NCBI RefSeq assembly: GCF_014268815.2
Contig: NZ_JABWRE020000001.1
Coordinates: 2,175,001 to 2,239,000 of the forward strand
Reading direction: 5' to 3'
DNA from: Pseudomonas urmiensis
Lineage (GTDB): Bacteria > Pseudomonadota > Gammaproteobacteria > Pseudomonadales > Pseudomonadaceae
DNA: 64,000 nt
The notes under the pieces were generated by a model that had not been told where the DNA came from, ran no database searches, and worked only from the letters and a program-made list of their open reading frames with translations. How positions within the stretch are numbered: position 1 is the first letter of the stretch; every line of letters begins with the position of its first letter. Position numbers and translations under genes: made by a program. Of this stretch, positions 9,558 through 18,629 are shown piece after piece.

Positions 9558-11177
9558 CTAACCCACCGGCGTTGCTGGCTCCTCCCGCAAGGCCCGTAGG
9601 GCTGCACGCAGTTCGGCCGGACGTACCGGCTTGGACAAAATGGCGATATTCCGGTCATGTACTGCCGCCTGAATCCGTTCAATGTCGTGCCCGGTCATGA
9701 TCAGGGCCGGCACTTGCCTGCCGCGTTGCGCGCGCAGGCTGTCGATGCAGTCCAGCCCGGTGGCCTCCGGCCCCAGGTCGTAATCGGCGACGATCACGTC
9801 ACAGTCACTGCTCAGGCCCTTGGCCGAGCTTTCTGCCTGCACCTGGCAACCCCAGCGCCCGAGCAATGCCGAGGTGGCCTGCAATACGTTGTGGTCATCT
9901 TCCACCAGGCACACCCGCAGCCCGGTCAGCAGGCCCGCCTGCAAGGCTGGGTCGACGCCGCTGTGCACGGCTCGCGGCGCTACCCGCGCCAGCCCCTGCA
10001 GGGTGACGCTGGTGCCATGGCCCGGACGCGACCGCAGGCTCACGCGCAGATCCATCAGCTGGGCCAAGCGCTTGACGATGGCCAGACCCAGGCCGACGCC
10101 TTCGACATCCTTGTCGCGCATTTCGCGAATCCGGTAGAACTCCTCGAACACCTTGTCTTGATGCTCGGCGGCAATGCCGCGGCCTTGGTCATGAATCTCG
10201 ATCTGCAAGTGATCGCCGCGCCGGCGTACGCCAATCAGCAGCGGCCGCTGCGCGGCGTACTTGAAACTGTTGGACAGCACGTTCTGCACCATGGTGGCGA
10301 GCATGCCTGGGTCAGCCAACGTCCAGTGCCGACCGGCGCGCAAGCGCATCTCCACCCCCGCCCAGCGCGCAGCTTCGGCGTTCTGGCGCAGCAACTCGCG
10401 CAAGAACGGCTGCACAGCGAAGGTTTCGTACTTGGGTTGCACCCGGCCGTTGTCGAGGGTGTACAGGTCGAGAATCGAGCGAAACAGCTGGGAGACGTTG
10501 AGCAAGGAGCGATCGATATTGTCCACCAGGCGCCGTTCCTGCTCACCCAACTGCCCTTCGCGCAGGCAGGCGGTGAACAAGCCGATGGAGTGGATTGGCT
10601 GGCGCAGGTCGTGGCTGGCCTGGGCAAGGAACCGCGATTTCTCGCGGGTGGCAAGCATGGCCAGTTCCGAGGCCTTGCGCGTGCGCTCCAGCAGCAGGTG
10701 GGCATAAATCGGGATCAGTGTGCTGGTGGTCAACAGCATCAACACCATGAACGGCTGCTGCTGCCAATACGGCGTGATCTGGTACACCACCAGCAACGCC
10801 GCCAGCGCCAGCACCGTGGCGATGGCCAGGTAGCGCGAGCCGAAGCGCATGCCGTTGCCCAGGTTCACCCAGACCATCACCGCATACAGCGGCAAGGCCG
10901 CCTCGCCGCCGACCACCAGGCCAAAGCAGGTGCCGGTATAGTCATGCACCATGCCCAGCACGCGCCGCCACGGGTAATGCCCAGGCCAATGGGCGATGGC
11001 CTGGCGCAAGCCGATCGACACCAGCAGGAACGCTGCGATGTAGTACACCACTGGCAGGTAGGTCTGGTAGGTGCGCCCCGGCAGAAAGCCGAGCAACCCC
11101 ATGTAGACCAGTGCACAGGTCGCGACGATGATGCGCAGGTTGGCCTGGTCCAGTTCGTTATTCTTGTCAAAGTCCAT
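9558..11177 (-). CDS. Hybrid sensor histidine kinase with C-terminal receiver
   Basis: 539-residue inner-membrane kinase. About six hydrophobic segments occupy residues 12 to 162, with no periplasmic sensor domain. A short linker leads to the HisKA motif with phospho-acceptor His189 (SHDLRQPIHS), an HATPase domain (QNVLSNSFKYA, DQGRGI, GVGLGLAIVKRL) and a C-terminal receiver with Asp465 (VADYDLG) and a conserved SKP. I placed the start at 11177 because AAGGA lies eight bases upstream; an ATG at 11186 in frame is possible. It is divergent from a NarL-type regulator at 11293, the likely partner. The signal is unknown. Confidence 0.9.
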   Translation of the reverse strand: MDFDKNNELDQANLRIIVATCALVYMGLLGFLPGRTYQTYLPVVYYIAAFLLVSIGLRQAIAHWPGHYPWRRVLGMVHDYTGTCFGLVVGGEAALPLYAVMVWVNLGNGMRFGSRYLAIATVLALAALLVVYQITPYWQQQPFMVLMLLTTSTLIPIYAHLLLERTRKASELAMLATREKSRFLAQASHDLRQPIHSIGLFTACLREGQLGEQERRLVDNIDRSLLNVSQLFRSILDLYTLDNGRVQPKYETFAVQPFLRELLRQNAEAARWAGVEMRLRAGRHWTLADPGMLATMVQNVLSNSFKYAAQRPLLIGVRRRGDHLQIEIHDQGRGIAAEHQDKVFEEFYRIREMRDKDVEGVGLGLAIVKRLAQLMDLRVSLRSRPGHGTSVTLQGLARVAPRAVHSGVDPALQAGLLTGLRVCLVEDDHNVLQATSALLGRWGCQVQAESSAKGLSSDCDVIVADYDLGPEATGLDCIDSLRAQRGRQVPALIMTGHDIERIQAAVHDRNIAILSKPVRPAELRAALRALREEPATPVG

Positions 11178-11292
11178 TGCAAGCATCCTTGTGCGCCAGT
11201 CGACATCCGCGCCGTGCGCGCCAGGAAGGCTGCGCAGGCAGGTGCTAAATTAGCATGACCCGGACAACGGGCGTTTTCAGGAGCGACAAGAC

Positions 11293-11907
11293 GTGAGCTG
11301 CCGCATCATCGTCGCGGACGACCATCCGCTATTCAGGGAAGCCATGGTCCGTACCGTGCAACGGATATTACCGCAGGCTTGCCTGGAGGAAGCGGGCAAC
11401 CTCGGCCAAGTGCTGGAGCTGATCGATCACGGCGATACGCCGGATACGCTGATTCTCGACCTGCGTTTCCCCGGCCTGACCTGCCTTGAGCGGTTGGCTG
11501 CGCTGCGCAAGCAGTTGCGCCGCACCTCGCTGATCATTGTCTCGATGGTCGATGAACCGGAGCTGATCAGCCAGGTGATGGCCGCCGGCGCCGACGGCTT
11601 CATCGGCAAGAGCATCACCCCCGAGGAGCTCGGCGCGGCGATCCTGGCCATCCGTGAAGGTGAAGTCGTGGTCAAGTACCAGCCTTCTGGCCTGCTGCCC
11701 GCGCTGGGCGCAGAAAGCGAAGTCGAACAGCTCACCCAGCGCCAGCAAGACGTGCTGCGCCTGATCGCCCAAGGCAAGACCAACAAGGAAATCGCCCGCG
11801 AGTTGGATATCTCGCCGTTCACCGTGCGCATTCATGTGTCCTCGCTGTTGCGCACGCTGAATGTCTCGTCGCGTACAGCCGCTGCGGTCAAGTACACCGG
11901 CACCTGA
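11293..11907 (+). CDS. NarL/FixJ-type response regulator
   Basis: 204 residues: a receiver domain (acidic pair DDH at the N-terminus, phospho-acceptor Asp56 in LILDLRFPG, conserved GKS) followed by a LuxR-type helix-turn-helix (LTQRQQDVLRLIAQGKTNKEIA, about residues 139 to 200). The start is GTG at 11293 with AGGAG nine bases upstream. It is transcribed away from the hybrid kinase at 9558-11177 across a 115-base shared promoter region, suggesting a two-component pair. Target genes cannot be seen; the adjacent paa operon is only a positional candidate. Confidence 0.9.
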   Translation: MSCRIIVADDHPLFREAMVRTVQRILPQACLEEAGNLGQVLELIDHGDTPDTLILDLRFPGLTCLERLAALRKQLRRTSLIIVSMVDEPELISQVMAAGADGFIGKSITPEELGAAILAIREGEVVVKYQPSGLLPALGAESEVEQLTQRQQDVLRLIAQGKTNKEIARELDISPFTVRIHVSSLLRTLNVSSRTAAAVKYTGT

Positions 11908-11995
11908 TGCCGCTGGTCGGGCTGGTGTGGCTGGCCATGGAGCATTGAGGGTGCTGAGCGGTTCTCAATTGTTGAGGGCTTGCGGATTTTGGTCC

Positions 11996-12033
11996 GCTTC
12001 GCGGCCCTTCGCGGGCGAGCCCGCTCCCACAGG
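11996..12033. repeat. REP element
   Basis: Single REP unit (CCCTTCGCGGGCGAGCCCGCTCCCACAGG) with a short GCTTCGCGGC extension, between the response regulator and a small acidic ORF. Confidence 0.8.
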
Positions 12034-12092
12034 TTCCGCGCTGTTCTCTGGGTAAGCGCTGTACCTGGGGCAGCGGCGCCAAAGGAGGTGTT

Positions 12093-12263
12093 ATGAGCAA
12101 GATTCTGAACATGGGCGGCGGCAACGTCGAGGACGACTGGCCAGAACTGCAACCTGATCGGCGCAACGACCGCGCCGATGATCCCGATGCCGATCCGAAC
12201 CTCACCGACGAGGAAGAAAATCGCCCCGGCGTGCCGGCCAGTGATCCTGAGTCCGGTGCATGA
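12093..12263 (+). CDS. Small acidic protein of unknown function (56 aa)
   Basis: Short reading frame beginning MSKILNMGGGNVEDDWPELQ and ending in an acidic, Asp/Glu/Pro-rich tail. The ribosome site is unusually strong (AAAGGAGGTGTT directly before ATG), and codon use resembles the neighbouring genes, which argues for a real gene despite its length. It stops 12 bases before a strong hairpin. No domain is recognised, and no hydrophobic segment or cysteine is present, so it is likely soluble and perhaps intrinsically disordered. Confidence 0.6.
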   Translation: MSKILNMGGGNVEDDWPELQPDRRNDRADDPDADPNLTDEEENRPGVPASDPESGA

Positions 12264-12274
12264 GCTGAAAATGA

Positions 12275-12299
12275 CTGGGGCCGCAATCAGCGGCCCCAG
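12275..12299. terminator. Intrinsic terminator between convergent small genes
   Basis: Perfect 10-bp stem (CTGGGGCCGC / GCGGCCCCAG) with a 5-base loop lies between the acidic ORF (ends 12263, plus) and the DUF6555-like gene (ends 12302, minus). On the minus strand the stem is followed by a T-rich stretch (TCATTTTCAG), so it best serves the minus-strand gene. Confidence 0.7.
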
Positions 12300-12301
12300 G
12301 G

Positions 12302-12592
12302 TCAAGCAATAGGCGAAGTGGCCTGGGCATCGTCGCCGCTGGAGGCCTCGACCGGGGTCGGCCTACTGCCCGACAGGCGCCAGTTCACCTCACTGATTCC
12401 ATAGCGTTCAGCCATGGGCCGGCTGACCTTGCGAATCTTCTCCCGGCCAAACTTGGGAATGATGCCAATACCGGCATCGCAACTGGCCCAATGCCAAGCC
12501 TCGGCATTGTCCATCCGTTCCAGGCGAATAATGAAGCTACGCGGCTCGCCATGCAGCCGGTAGTCGATGATGTAAAGCTGTGGGTTTGGCAT
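12302..12592 (-). CDS. DUF6555-like small protein
   Basis: 96-residue soluble protein. The core YIIDYRLHGEPRSFIIRLER and MDNAEAWHWASCDAG matches, as far as I recall, a Pseudomonas family of unknown function (DUF6555). The start at 12592 (MPNPQLYIIDY) has AGGAGG nine bases upstream; in-frame ATGs further upstream sit within that ribosome site region and are less likely. The C-terminus beyond residue 75 is low-complexity. It ends at a strong terminator. No function is known to me. Confidence 0.72.
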   Translation of the reverse strand: MPNPQLYIIDYRLHGEPRSFIIRLERMDNAEAWHWASCDAGIGIIPKFGREKIRKVSRPMAERYGISEVNWRLSGSRPTPVEASSGDDAQATSPIA

Positions 12593-12708
12593 CTGTGGGG
12601 CCCTCCTCTTCTCCATGGATGACAAGCCAATGGATCAGCGATTTACGTGAAAATTCAAAACATTGTCGAACAATGTGAATGAGCGGTCAGGTGGCAAAAA
12701 GCCGCCCC

Positions 12709-13248
12709 TTAACTGCCGGCCGGATCAAGCTGCAAAAAAAGGCAATAGCCTCCCAATAGCACCCAAAACACCAGAAACAACCACGGCGCGCGAATCGAGA
12801 ACATCAGCGACTTGCGATAGCCGCGGTGGCTCGATTCGGTCTCGCAGAACAGCGGCCAGTCGTCATAGGCCATGCCGACGCTGGGCTCACTGCGTAACAG
12901 CTGGCTCTGCTTGAAGTGCCAGTGATCGATGATGCCGTAGGCGGCGCGAATACCTGGCCAGGCGTTGAGCGAACTGAGCGCGCCCAACAGTGCAAGAAAC
13001 GGTGGCACGATCAAGGTGAATTGCCCGCCCCATTTCTGGTTGAGATTGGCCATGCACGAGATGAAGGCAATCACCAGGAACGATTGCGCCGCCAGAAAGG
13101 CGTCGGTGCGGTTGGCCAGAATGGTGGTCTCGTACTGGATCTCGCGTCGATAGAACTCCAGGCGCTCGCGTGGGCTTTCAAACAGCAGGCCCTGCTGGGG
13201 CGGATGTAAATCCTCGCTGTTGACTGAAGTGATGATGCGTTGTGACAT
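12709..13248 (-). CDS. Membrane protein of unknown function
   Basis: 179 residues with three hydrophobic segments (about 50 to 66, 76 to 95 and 153 to 172). A charged N-terminus (RERLEFYRREIQYE) and a cytoplasmic-looking loop with WPGIRAAYGIIDHWHFKQ are also visible. I do not recognise a named family; the layout resembles small SLATT-like or RipA-like membrane proteins, but I cannot show homology. It starts 9 bases after the Zn alcohol dehydrogenase stop codon, with GAGG upstream, so the two are likely cotranscribed. Confidence 0.8.
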   Translation of the reverse strand: MSQRIITSVNSEDLHPPQQGLLFESPRERLEFYRREIQYETTILANRTDAFLAAQSFLVIAFISCMANLNQKWGGQFTLIVPPFLALLGALSSLNAWPGIRAAYGIIDHWHFKQSQLLRSEPSVGMAYDDWPLFCETESSHRGYRKSLMFSIRAPWLFLVFWVLLGGYCLFLQLDPAGS

Positions 13249-13257
13249 GCAATCCTC

Positions 13258-14460
13258 TCAAGGGTGAACGCTGAGCACGGCGTCTGCTGCCTCACCGGGC
13301 ACCATGATTACCTTGCGGCAGCGTTCTTGTTGTTCATCGAACATCTCATAGCCGCGGATCGCGTCTTCCAGGGCGATGCGGTGGGTGACGATGGCTTCGG
13401 GGTTCAGGCGGCCGGCTTCGATATGTTCGAGCAGCTCCGGCAAGTAGCGCTGTACATGGGTCTGCCCCATGCGGAAGGTCAGGCCTTTGTCGAAGGCGTC
13501 GCCAAACAAGAAACCGTGGATAAAACCGGCGTAGACCCCTGGCACGCTGACCACACCGCCGCGACGAACGGCTGCCATGCTCTGGCGCAACGCCTTGCCA
13601 CTGCTGCCTTCGAGTTTGAGCGCGGTGAGCACCGACTCGGTGGTACTGCCTTTGGCTTCAAAACCCACGGCGTCGATCACCGCATCCACACCGCGCATGC
13701 CGCGGGTTTGGCGGATGATGGTGTCGGCCGGATCATCATCGTGGGAAAAATCGATAGGGATCACGCCGTAGGCGTCACGGGCGTAGTCGAGGCGATAACC
13801 GCACTCATCGACCATGAAGATCTGTTCAACCCCCAGCATCCGCGCGCAAGCCGCCGACAGCAGCCCAACCGGGCCTGCGCCGAAGATCGCCAGTGACGCG
13901 CCTTGGCCGACCTCGGCATTGAGCACCGCCTGCCAGGCAGTGGGCAGAATGTCGGAGAGAAACAGCACCTTGTCGTCCGCCAGGTGACCCGGCACTTTGA
14001 ACGGCCCGACATTGGCCTTGGGCACGCGCACGTAATCGGCTTGGCCGCCAGGGATACCACCGTACAGGTGGCTGTAACCGAACAGCGCCGCACCCGGTGG
14101 GATGGCCTTTTTGTTGAGGATGGCGCCGCGACCGGTGTTGGTGGTTTCGCATGCGGCAAACAAATCGTGCTGGCAGAAGAAACAGCTACCGCAGGCAATC
14201 ACGAACGGGATCACCACCCGATCACCCGGGCTGACCGCGGTCACTTCGCTGCCCACCTCTTCGACAATACCCATGAATTCATGGCCAAGGATGTCGCCAG
14301 ACTCAACCGCTGGAATCTTGCCGCGGTACAGATGCAAGTCCGAGCCACAGATGGCCGTGGCGGTCACCCGCAGCACGATATCGTCATTTGCCTGAATCAC
14401 TGGATCAGGCACAGTATCGACCCGTACGTCGCCAGCACCGTGGTAGGTCAATGCGCGCAT
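13258..14460 (-). CDS. Zinc-dependent alcohol/formaldehyde-type dehydrogenase (MDR family)
   Basis: 400-residue medium-chain dehydrogenase. Catalytic zinc ligands are Cys38 (TAICGSDLH) and His60-Glu61 (GHEF). Structural zinc is held by Cys90, Cys93, Cys96 and Cys104, and a Rossmann motif [10 protein letters not shown] binds the cofactor. It is closest in layout to glutathione-independent formaldehyde-dehydrogenase-like proteins; the true substrate is unknown. The start [14 protein letters not shown] at 14460 is the family start; the frame stays open upstream without similarity. It is followed closely by the membrane protein at 12709. Similar genes occur in stress-induced regions of other pseudomonads. 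Confidence 0.93.
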   Translation of the reverse strand: MRALTYHGAGDVRVDTVPDPVIQANDDIVLRVTATAICGSDLHLYRGKIPAVESGDILGHEFMGIVEEVGSEVTAVSPGDRVVIPFVIACGSCFFCQHDLFAACETTNTGRGAILNKKAIPPGAALFGYSHLYGGIPGGQADYVRVPKANVGPFKVPGHLADDKVLFLSDILPTAWQAVLNAEVGQGASLAIFGAGPVGLLSAACARMLGVEQIFMVDECGYRLDYARDAYGVIPIDFSHDDDPADTIIRQTRGMRGVDAVIDAVGFEAKGSTTESVLTALKLEGSSGKALRQSMAAVRRGGVVSVPGVYAGFIHGFLFGDAFDKGLTFRMGQTHVQRYLPELLEHIEAGRLNPEAIVTHRIALEDAIRGYEMFDEQQERCRKVIMVPGEAADAVLSVHP

Positions 14461-14557
14461 GATCAGGTCTCCTTGGCACGAATTGCTCTTGTCATTAACT
14501 CCGAGCGTCTTGACTGCCCTGGCGCTCAATCGCGGTCGGTTCTAACTGACGAGCGGC

Positions 14558-15109
14558 TCATGCATGCACGCTCCATTGGCTGTCGTGCTCCTCGATGGGC
14601 CGCTCATCGATGGCGTGGATCATGCCGCTGGCCAATGCCTCGCTCGGCCCAAGAATGCGCGGATAAGCCATCAGGTAGCGTTGTACATCGAGCGCTTCGG
14701 TGGCGCCTTGGGTACGTTCGGCGACGATCTCGGCGTACAGGCGCAGGTCGTAGTCCAGGCTCATGGCGTATTCGGCCATGCGCGCGTGGTCGACCGAGCC
14801 ATGCAAGGTCCAATGAAACGGGTGGAACAAGAATTTGCTCAGTGCACAGGCCGTGCGATGGGCGCCAGCGAGAAAGATTATGTTGCCCATCGACTCCACT
14901 GTGCCCAGGTTATGGGTGTGCACCGGCACCGGCAGCGAGCGCAGGAAGTTGTACAAGGTAAAGCCGTAGCTGCACTCCCCGCCCATGGTGGCGATGTTGA
15001 GCTGCAGTACCTCAGGGCTCTGCTGGAGAATGCGCGAGCAGGTATTGATCAGGTTGCCGCAGGTGCTTGAGTTGATCGGGCCGGTGAAGTGAACGATATG
15101 CCTGGCCAT
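14558..15109 (-). CDS. ClpP-like (crotonase-fold) serine protease family protein
   Basis: 183 residues with the ClpP fold pattern: HIVHFTGPINSSTCGNLI at the N-terminus, LNIATMGGECSYGFTLYNFL, and GTVESMGNIIFLAGAHR holding the candidate nucleophile Ser in the ESMG motif. A His-containing FLFHPFHWTLHG follows where ClpP has its catalytic His. It is not the housekeeping ClpP: it lacks neighbours clpX and tig and differs around the His. It sits 44 bases downstream of an iron-permease-family gene in the same direction. Substrate and activity are not known. Confidence 0.85.
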   Translation of the reverse strand: MARHIVHFTGPINSSTCGNLINTCSRILQQSPEVLQLNIATMGGECSYGFTLYNFLRSLPVPVHTHNLGTVESMGNIIFLAGAHRTACALSKFLFHPFHWTLHGSVDHARMAEYAMSLDYDLRLYAEIVAERTQGATEALDVQRYLMAYPRILGPSEALASGMIHAIDERPIEEHDSQWSVHA

Positions 15110-15153
15110 GCGTGCCTCCAGAGTCGGCGGGTCTTGCCCGGATGGGCGAACGC

Positions 15154-15534
15154 TCAATCGGATGTGTCCTTGGCGGATGCTTGATCGCCCTGCTCGCCCA
15201 TGCGCTGGTACTGCTTGCGTAAGGCATGCAGCTGGGCGGGATCCATGTCTTCCAGATCCAGCAGGGCCTTGTGCGCCTTGCGCGTGGTGCGCAGCAGTTC
15301 GTCGATTTTCACGTGCAGCTCGTCGCTGTCGCGGTTCTGGGTGTTCTGGATCAGAAACACCATCAAGAAGGTGATGATGGTGGTGGAGGTGTTGATCACC
15401 AGCTGCCAGGTGTCGTTGAAGTCGAACAGTGGGCCGCTGATCCCCCAGATCAAGATCATCAACATGGCGATGGCGAACGTAACCGGGCGTCCCGTGCAGT
15501 TGGCCAGCCATTGGGCGAAGCGATCGAACTTCAT
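15154..15534 (-). CDS. Low-affinity iron permease family membrane protein
   Basis: 126 residues with two hydrophobic segments (about 16 to 36 and 43 to 65) and the family pattern WLANCTGRP, WGISGPLFDFNDTWQLVINTSTTIITF and FLIQNTQNRD. A charged, helical C-terminal tail follows. Despite the family name (PF04120), iron transport is shown only for fungal relatives; bacterial function is uncertain. The start MKFDRFAQWL at 15534 is the family start; an extension to 15573 is unsupported. It precedes the ClpP-like gene. Confidence 0.86.
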   Translation of the reverse strand: MKFDRFAQWLANCTGRPVTFAIAMLMILIWGISGPLFDFNDTWQLVINTSTTIITFLMVFLIQNTQNRDSDELHVKIDELLRTTRKAHKALLDLEDMDPAQLHALRKQYQRMGEQGDQASAKDTSD

Positions 15535-15730
15535 CGGCGTGTCCTCCAATGTCAGGCGAGCGATGAAACTCATGGCCCACCTTTGGTGGAATCGTCCGAC
15601 GCGGCAAAGTTCAACTCATGCACACCTGCAAGCCCGGGCCATTCGTCAAATCCTGCTGAACCCTGGGCGGCGCGCCAAGGTCGCAACTCAAGGATTGCCT
15701 GATTCCCGTTCCAGGATTGAAGGAGGCAGT

Positions 15731-16648
15731 GTGAGCGAGATCCGTATCGGTATTTCAGGCTGGCGTTATGGCCCCTGGCGCAAAGATTTCTACCCCGAGG
15801 GGCTGCCCCAGGACAGCGAACTGGCGTTCGCCTCGCGGGCAGTCAACAGCATCGAGATCAATGGCTCGTTCTACAGCCTGCAAACGCCAGAGCGCTATCT
15901 TCATTGGGCTGAGCAAACCCCGCAGGACTTCGTGTTTTCGGTCAAGGGCCCGCGCTATATCACCCATATGCGCAGGCTTAAAGACATCGAACAGCCGCTG
16001 GCCAACTTTTTCGCCTCCGGCCCCTTACTGCTGGGCGACAAGCTCGGGCCGATTGTTTGGCAGTTTCCACCGAACATGCACTATGACGAGGAGCGTTTCA
16101 GCCAGTTTCTCGAGCTGTTGCCGTTCGATCGCAAGGCCGCCCGGCGCTGTGCCCAGCATTGCGCCGAGCGCTTGGTGGGCAATAGCGGTACCCAGATCAA
16201 GGGCGATGCGCCGTTGCGCCATGCCGTGGAGATCCGCCACGAGAGCTTTCTCTGTGAGTCGTTCATCAAGCTGCTGCGTACCCACAATGTCGCTCTGGTG
16301 GTCGCCGACAGTGCCGGCAAATGGCCCTACGTCGAAGATCTGACCGCCGATTTCGTCTATATGCGCTTGCATGGCGATGTCGAGCTGTACAGCAGCGGCT
16401 ATACCTCGCGCGCCCTACGCCGTTGGCGCATGCGCGTCGAAGCCTGGAGCCAGGGTGAGCAGCCGGCAGATGTCCAGCTGGTCAGCGCGCACGCGCCGCG
16501 CAAACGGCGTTCGCGAGATGTGTACTGCTATTTCGATAATGACCAGAAGGTCCATGCGCCCTATGACGCCCGCCGCCTGCTGGCCAAGCTCAATCTCGAT
16601 GGTGAGCTGGTGACCGAGCCCGGCGTGGAACCGGAGGTAGAATTGTGA
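15731..16648 (+). CDS. DUF72 (YecE-like) protein
   Basis: 305-residue TIM-barrel-like protein of the DUF72 family. Signatures are IRIGISGWRYGPWR at the start, INGSFYSLQTPERY, FVFSVKGPRYITHMRRL and FVYMRLHGDVELYSSGY. The start is GTG at 15731 with AGGAGG exactly upstream; the long open extension before it has no similarity. It is the first gene of an operon with the nuclease-like, ClsB and YbhN genes (overlaps of 1 to 4 bases). The molecular activity of DUF72 proteins is unknown. Confidence 0.92.
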   Translation: MSEIRIGISGWRYGPWRKDFYPEGLPQDSELAFASRAVNSIEINGSFYSLQTPERYLHWAEQTPQDFVFSVKGPRYITHMRRLKDIEQPLANFFASGPLLLGDKLGPIVWQFPPNMHYDEERFSQFLELLPFDRKAARRCAQHCAERLVGNSGTQIKGDAPLRHAVEIRHESFLCESFIKLLRTHNVALVVADSAGKWPYVEDLTADFVYMRLHGDVELYSSGYTSRALRRWRMRVEAWSQGEQPADVQLVSAHAPRKRRSRDVYCYFDNDQKVHAPYDARRLLAKLNLDGELVTEPGVEPEVEL

Positions 16649-17430
16649 ACTCACCGCTTACCGACCCTCGCCAGATCACCGACAGCGATACAGCGGTGCA
16701 CCGGCTCAATGTGCTGACGATCAACGTGCACAAGGGCTTCACCTTCTTCAATCGGCGTTTCATCCTGCCCGAGCTGCGCGAAGCGGTGCGGGCCACGGGG
16801 GCTGACCTGGTGTTCTTGCAGGAGGTGCATGGCAGCCACGAGCGCCATGCCGAGCGCCATGCCGCCTGGCCGCAGACCCCGCAGTACGAGTTTCTTGCCG
16901 ACAGCATGTGGCCGCAGTTCGCCTATGGGCGCAATGCGGTGTACCCCGACGGTGACCACGGCAACGCGCTGCTGTCGAAATTTCCCATCAGCGAATACCA
17001 CAACCTGGATGTGAGTATTGCCGGCAACGAGCAGCGCGGTTTGTTGCATTGCCGCCTGCAAGTGCCTGGGCATGAGCAGGTGCATGCCATCTGCGTGCAT
17101 TTGGGCTTGCGCGAAGCCCATCGCCAGCGCCAGGTACGTTTGCTGTTGGAGTTTCTTGACAGCCTGCCAGCGAAGGCGCCGGTGATCGTCGCCGGAGACT
17201 TCAATGACTGGCGGCTCAAGGCTGATGCGCTGCTATCGGAGCGGCTGGTAGAGGCGTTCGGCGAGCACTTTGGCACGCCCGCCCGCAGCTTTCCGGCACG
17301 CCTGCCGTTGCTCCGGCTGGACCGCATCTACCTGCGTAACGCCATGCCCTGCAAAGCCCAGGTGTTGGCCAAATACCCGTGGTCGCACTTGTCTGACCAT
17401 GCGCCCTTGGTTGCGGAGGTGAGCCTGTGA
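16645..17430 (+). CDS. Endonuclease/exonuclease/phosphatase (EEP) family protein, YbhP-like
   Basis: 261 residues with the EEP fold: VLTINVHKGF, LVFLQEVHG with the metal-binding Glu, VIVAGDFNDW with the Asp-Asn pair, and LSDHAPLVAE with the catalytic Asp-His. The GTG start at 16645 overlaps the DUF72 stop and has GGAGG upstream. In E. coli the homologous ybhP lies next to clsB and ybhN, the same order as here. That suggests a lipid-related phosphodiesterase or phosphatase activity rather than DNA cleavage, but this is inference. Confidence 0.92.
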   Translation: MNSPLTDPRQITDSDTAVHRLNVLTINVHKGFTFFNRRFILPELREAVRATGADLVFLQEVHGSHERHAERHAAWPQTPQYEFLADSMWPQFAYGRNAVYPDGDHGNALLSKFPISEYHNLDVSIAGNEQRGLLHCRLQVPGHEQVHAICVHLGLREAHRQRQVRLLLEFLDSLPAKAPVIVAGDFNDWRLKADALLSERLVEAFGEHFGTPARSFPARLPLLRLDRIYLRNAMPCKAQVLAKYPWSHLSDHAPLVAEVSL

Positions 17431-18629
17431 AAACCCCTTGGACAGACGGCAACAGTGTACAGCTGCTGATCAATGGCGAGGAGTACTACCCGCGCGTGTT
17501 CGAGGCCATGGCCCAGGCGCGTGAAGAGATCCTGCTGGAAACCTTCATCATCTTCGAGGACAAGGTCGGCCAGCAGTTGCAGCAAGTGCTGATCGACGCT
17601 GCCAAGCGCGGCGTGCGTGTCGAAGTGGCGGTCGACGGCTACGGCACAGCGGACCTGACCGATCAGTTCATCGCGGCCATGACCGAGGCTGGGGTCAGTT
17701 TCCATGCTTTCGATCCGCAGCCGCGGCTGGTCGGGATGCGCACCAACCTGTTCCGTCGCTTGCACCGCAAGATCGTCGTGGTCGACGGCGAGCGGGCGTT
17801 TATTGGCGGAATCAACTACTGCCTCGACCACTTGGGCGAATTCGGGCCGATGGCCAAGCAGGATTACGCCGTGGAAGTCACAGGGCCGGTGGTGGCCCAG
17901 GTCCATGCGTCCAGCCGACGGCTACTGGCGCCCGTCCTGCAACCGCCAAGCCAGGTGCGGCCAGTCAGCGCGCCTACCGGCAACGCCAGTGCGGTCTTGG
18001 TGGAGCGCGACAACAACCGCCACCGCACCGATATCGAGCAGCAGTACCTGCAGGTGTTTCGCCAGGCCCAGCGGCGAATTGTAGTGGCCAATGCCTACTT
18101 CTTCCCCGGCTATCGCTTGCTGCGAGAACTGCGCAATGCCGCCCGCCGCGGGGTCGAGGTGACCTTGATCCTGCAAGGGCAACCGGACATGCGCTGGGTC
18201 CGGGCGTTGTCCCGGCTGCTCTATAACTACCTGCTGCGCGATAACGTGCGCATTCACGAGTACTGCCAGCGGCCGCTGCACGGCAAGGTTGCGCTGGTCG
18301 ACGAGGAGTGGTCGACGGTCGGTTCGAGCAACCTCGACCCGTTGAGCCTGTCGCTCAACCTGGAGGCCAATCTGCTGATTCGCGATCGCGCCTTCAACCA
18401 GATGCTCTACAAGCACCTCAGCGAACTGGCCATGCAGCAATGCAAGGCGGTAACCCTGGAGCGGATGATTCGCGGCTATTGGTGGCGGGCACCGTTGATT
18501 TTCATGGGTTTCCACCTGACCCGCTGGTTCCCCCGCGTCGCCGGCTGGTTCCCGGCCCATCGCCAGCGCCTGCAATCGCTGCAACCGGACACCGATAGCC
18601 ACGCCAACTTTCACGAGGGTAAGACCTGA
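17427..18629 (+). CDS. clsB: Cardiolipin synthase B
   Basis: 400-residue phospholipase-D-family enzyme that makes cardiolipin at the inner membrane. Two HKD motifs are intact: His113-Lys115-Asp120 (HRKIVVVDGERAFIGG) and His285-Lys287-Asp292 (HGKVALVDEEWSTVGSSN). There is no N-terminal transmembrane pair, which fits ClsB rather than ClsA. The GTG start overlaps the stop of the EEP gene by four bases. Gene order DUF72, EEP, clsB, ybhN makes a membrane-lipid remodelling operon. Confidence 0.94.
   Translation: MKTPWTDGNSVQLLINGEEYYPRVFEAMAQAREEILLETFIIFEDKVGQQLQQVLIDAAKRGVRVEVAVDGYGTADLTDQFIAAMTEAGVSFHAFDPQPRLVGMRTNLFRRLHRKIVVVDGERAFIGGINYCLDHLGEFGPMAKQDYAVEVTGPVVAQVHASSRRLLAPVLQPPSQVRPVSAPTGNASAVLVERDNNRHRTDIEQQYLQVFRQAQRRIVVANAYFFPGYRLLRELRNAARRGVEVTLILQGQPDMRWVRALSRLLYNYLLRDNVRIHEYCQRPLHGKVALVDEEWSTVGSSNLDPLSLSLNLEANLLIRDRAFNQMLYKHLSELAMQQCKAVTLERMIRGYWWRAPLIFMGFHLTRWFPRVAGWFPAHRQRLQSLQPDTDSHANFHEGKT

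Noticed and set aside
9657..11258. 533-codon open frame on the plus strand opposite the hybrid kinase
   Set aside because: The minus strand encodes a complete kinase with all motifs; the plus frame is rich in Gln, His and Arg as expected for an antisense shadow in GC-rich DNA and has no ribosome site.
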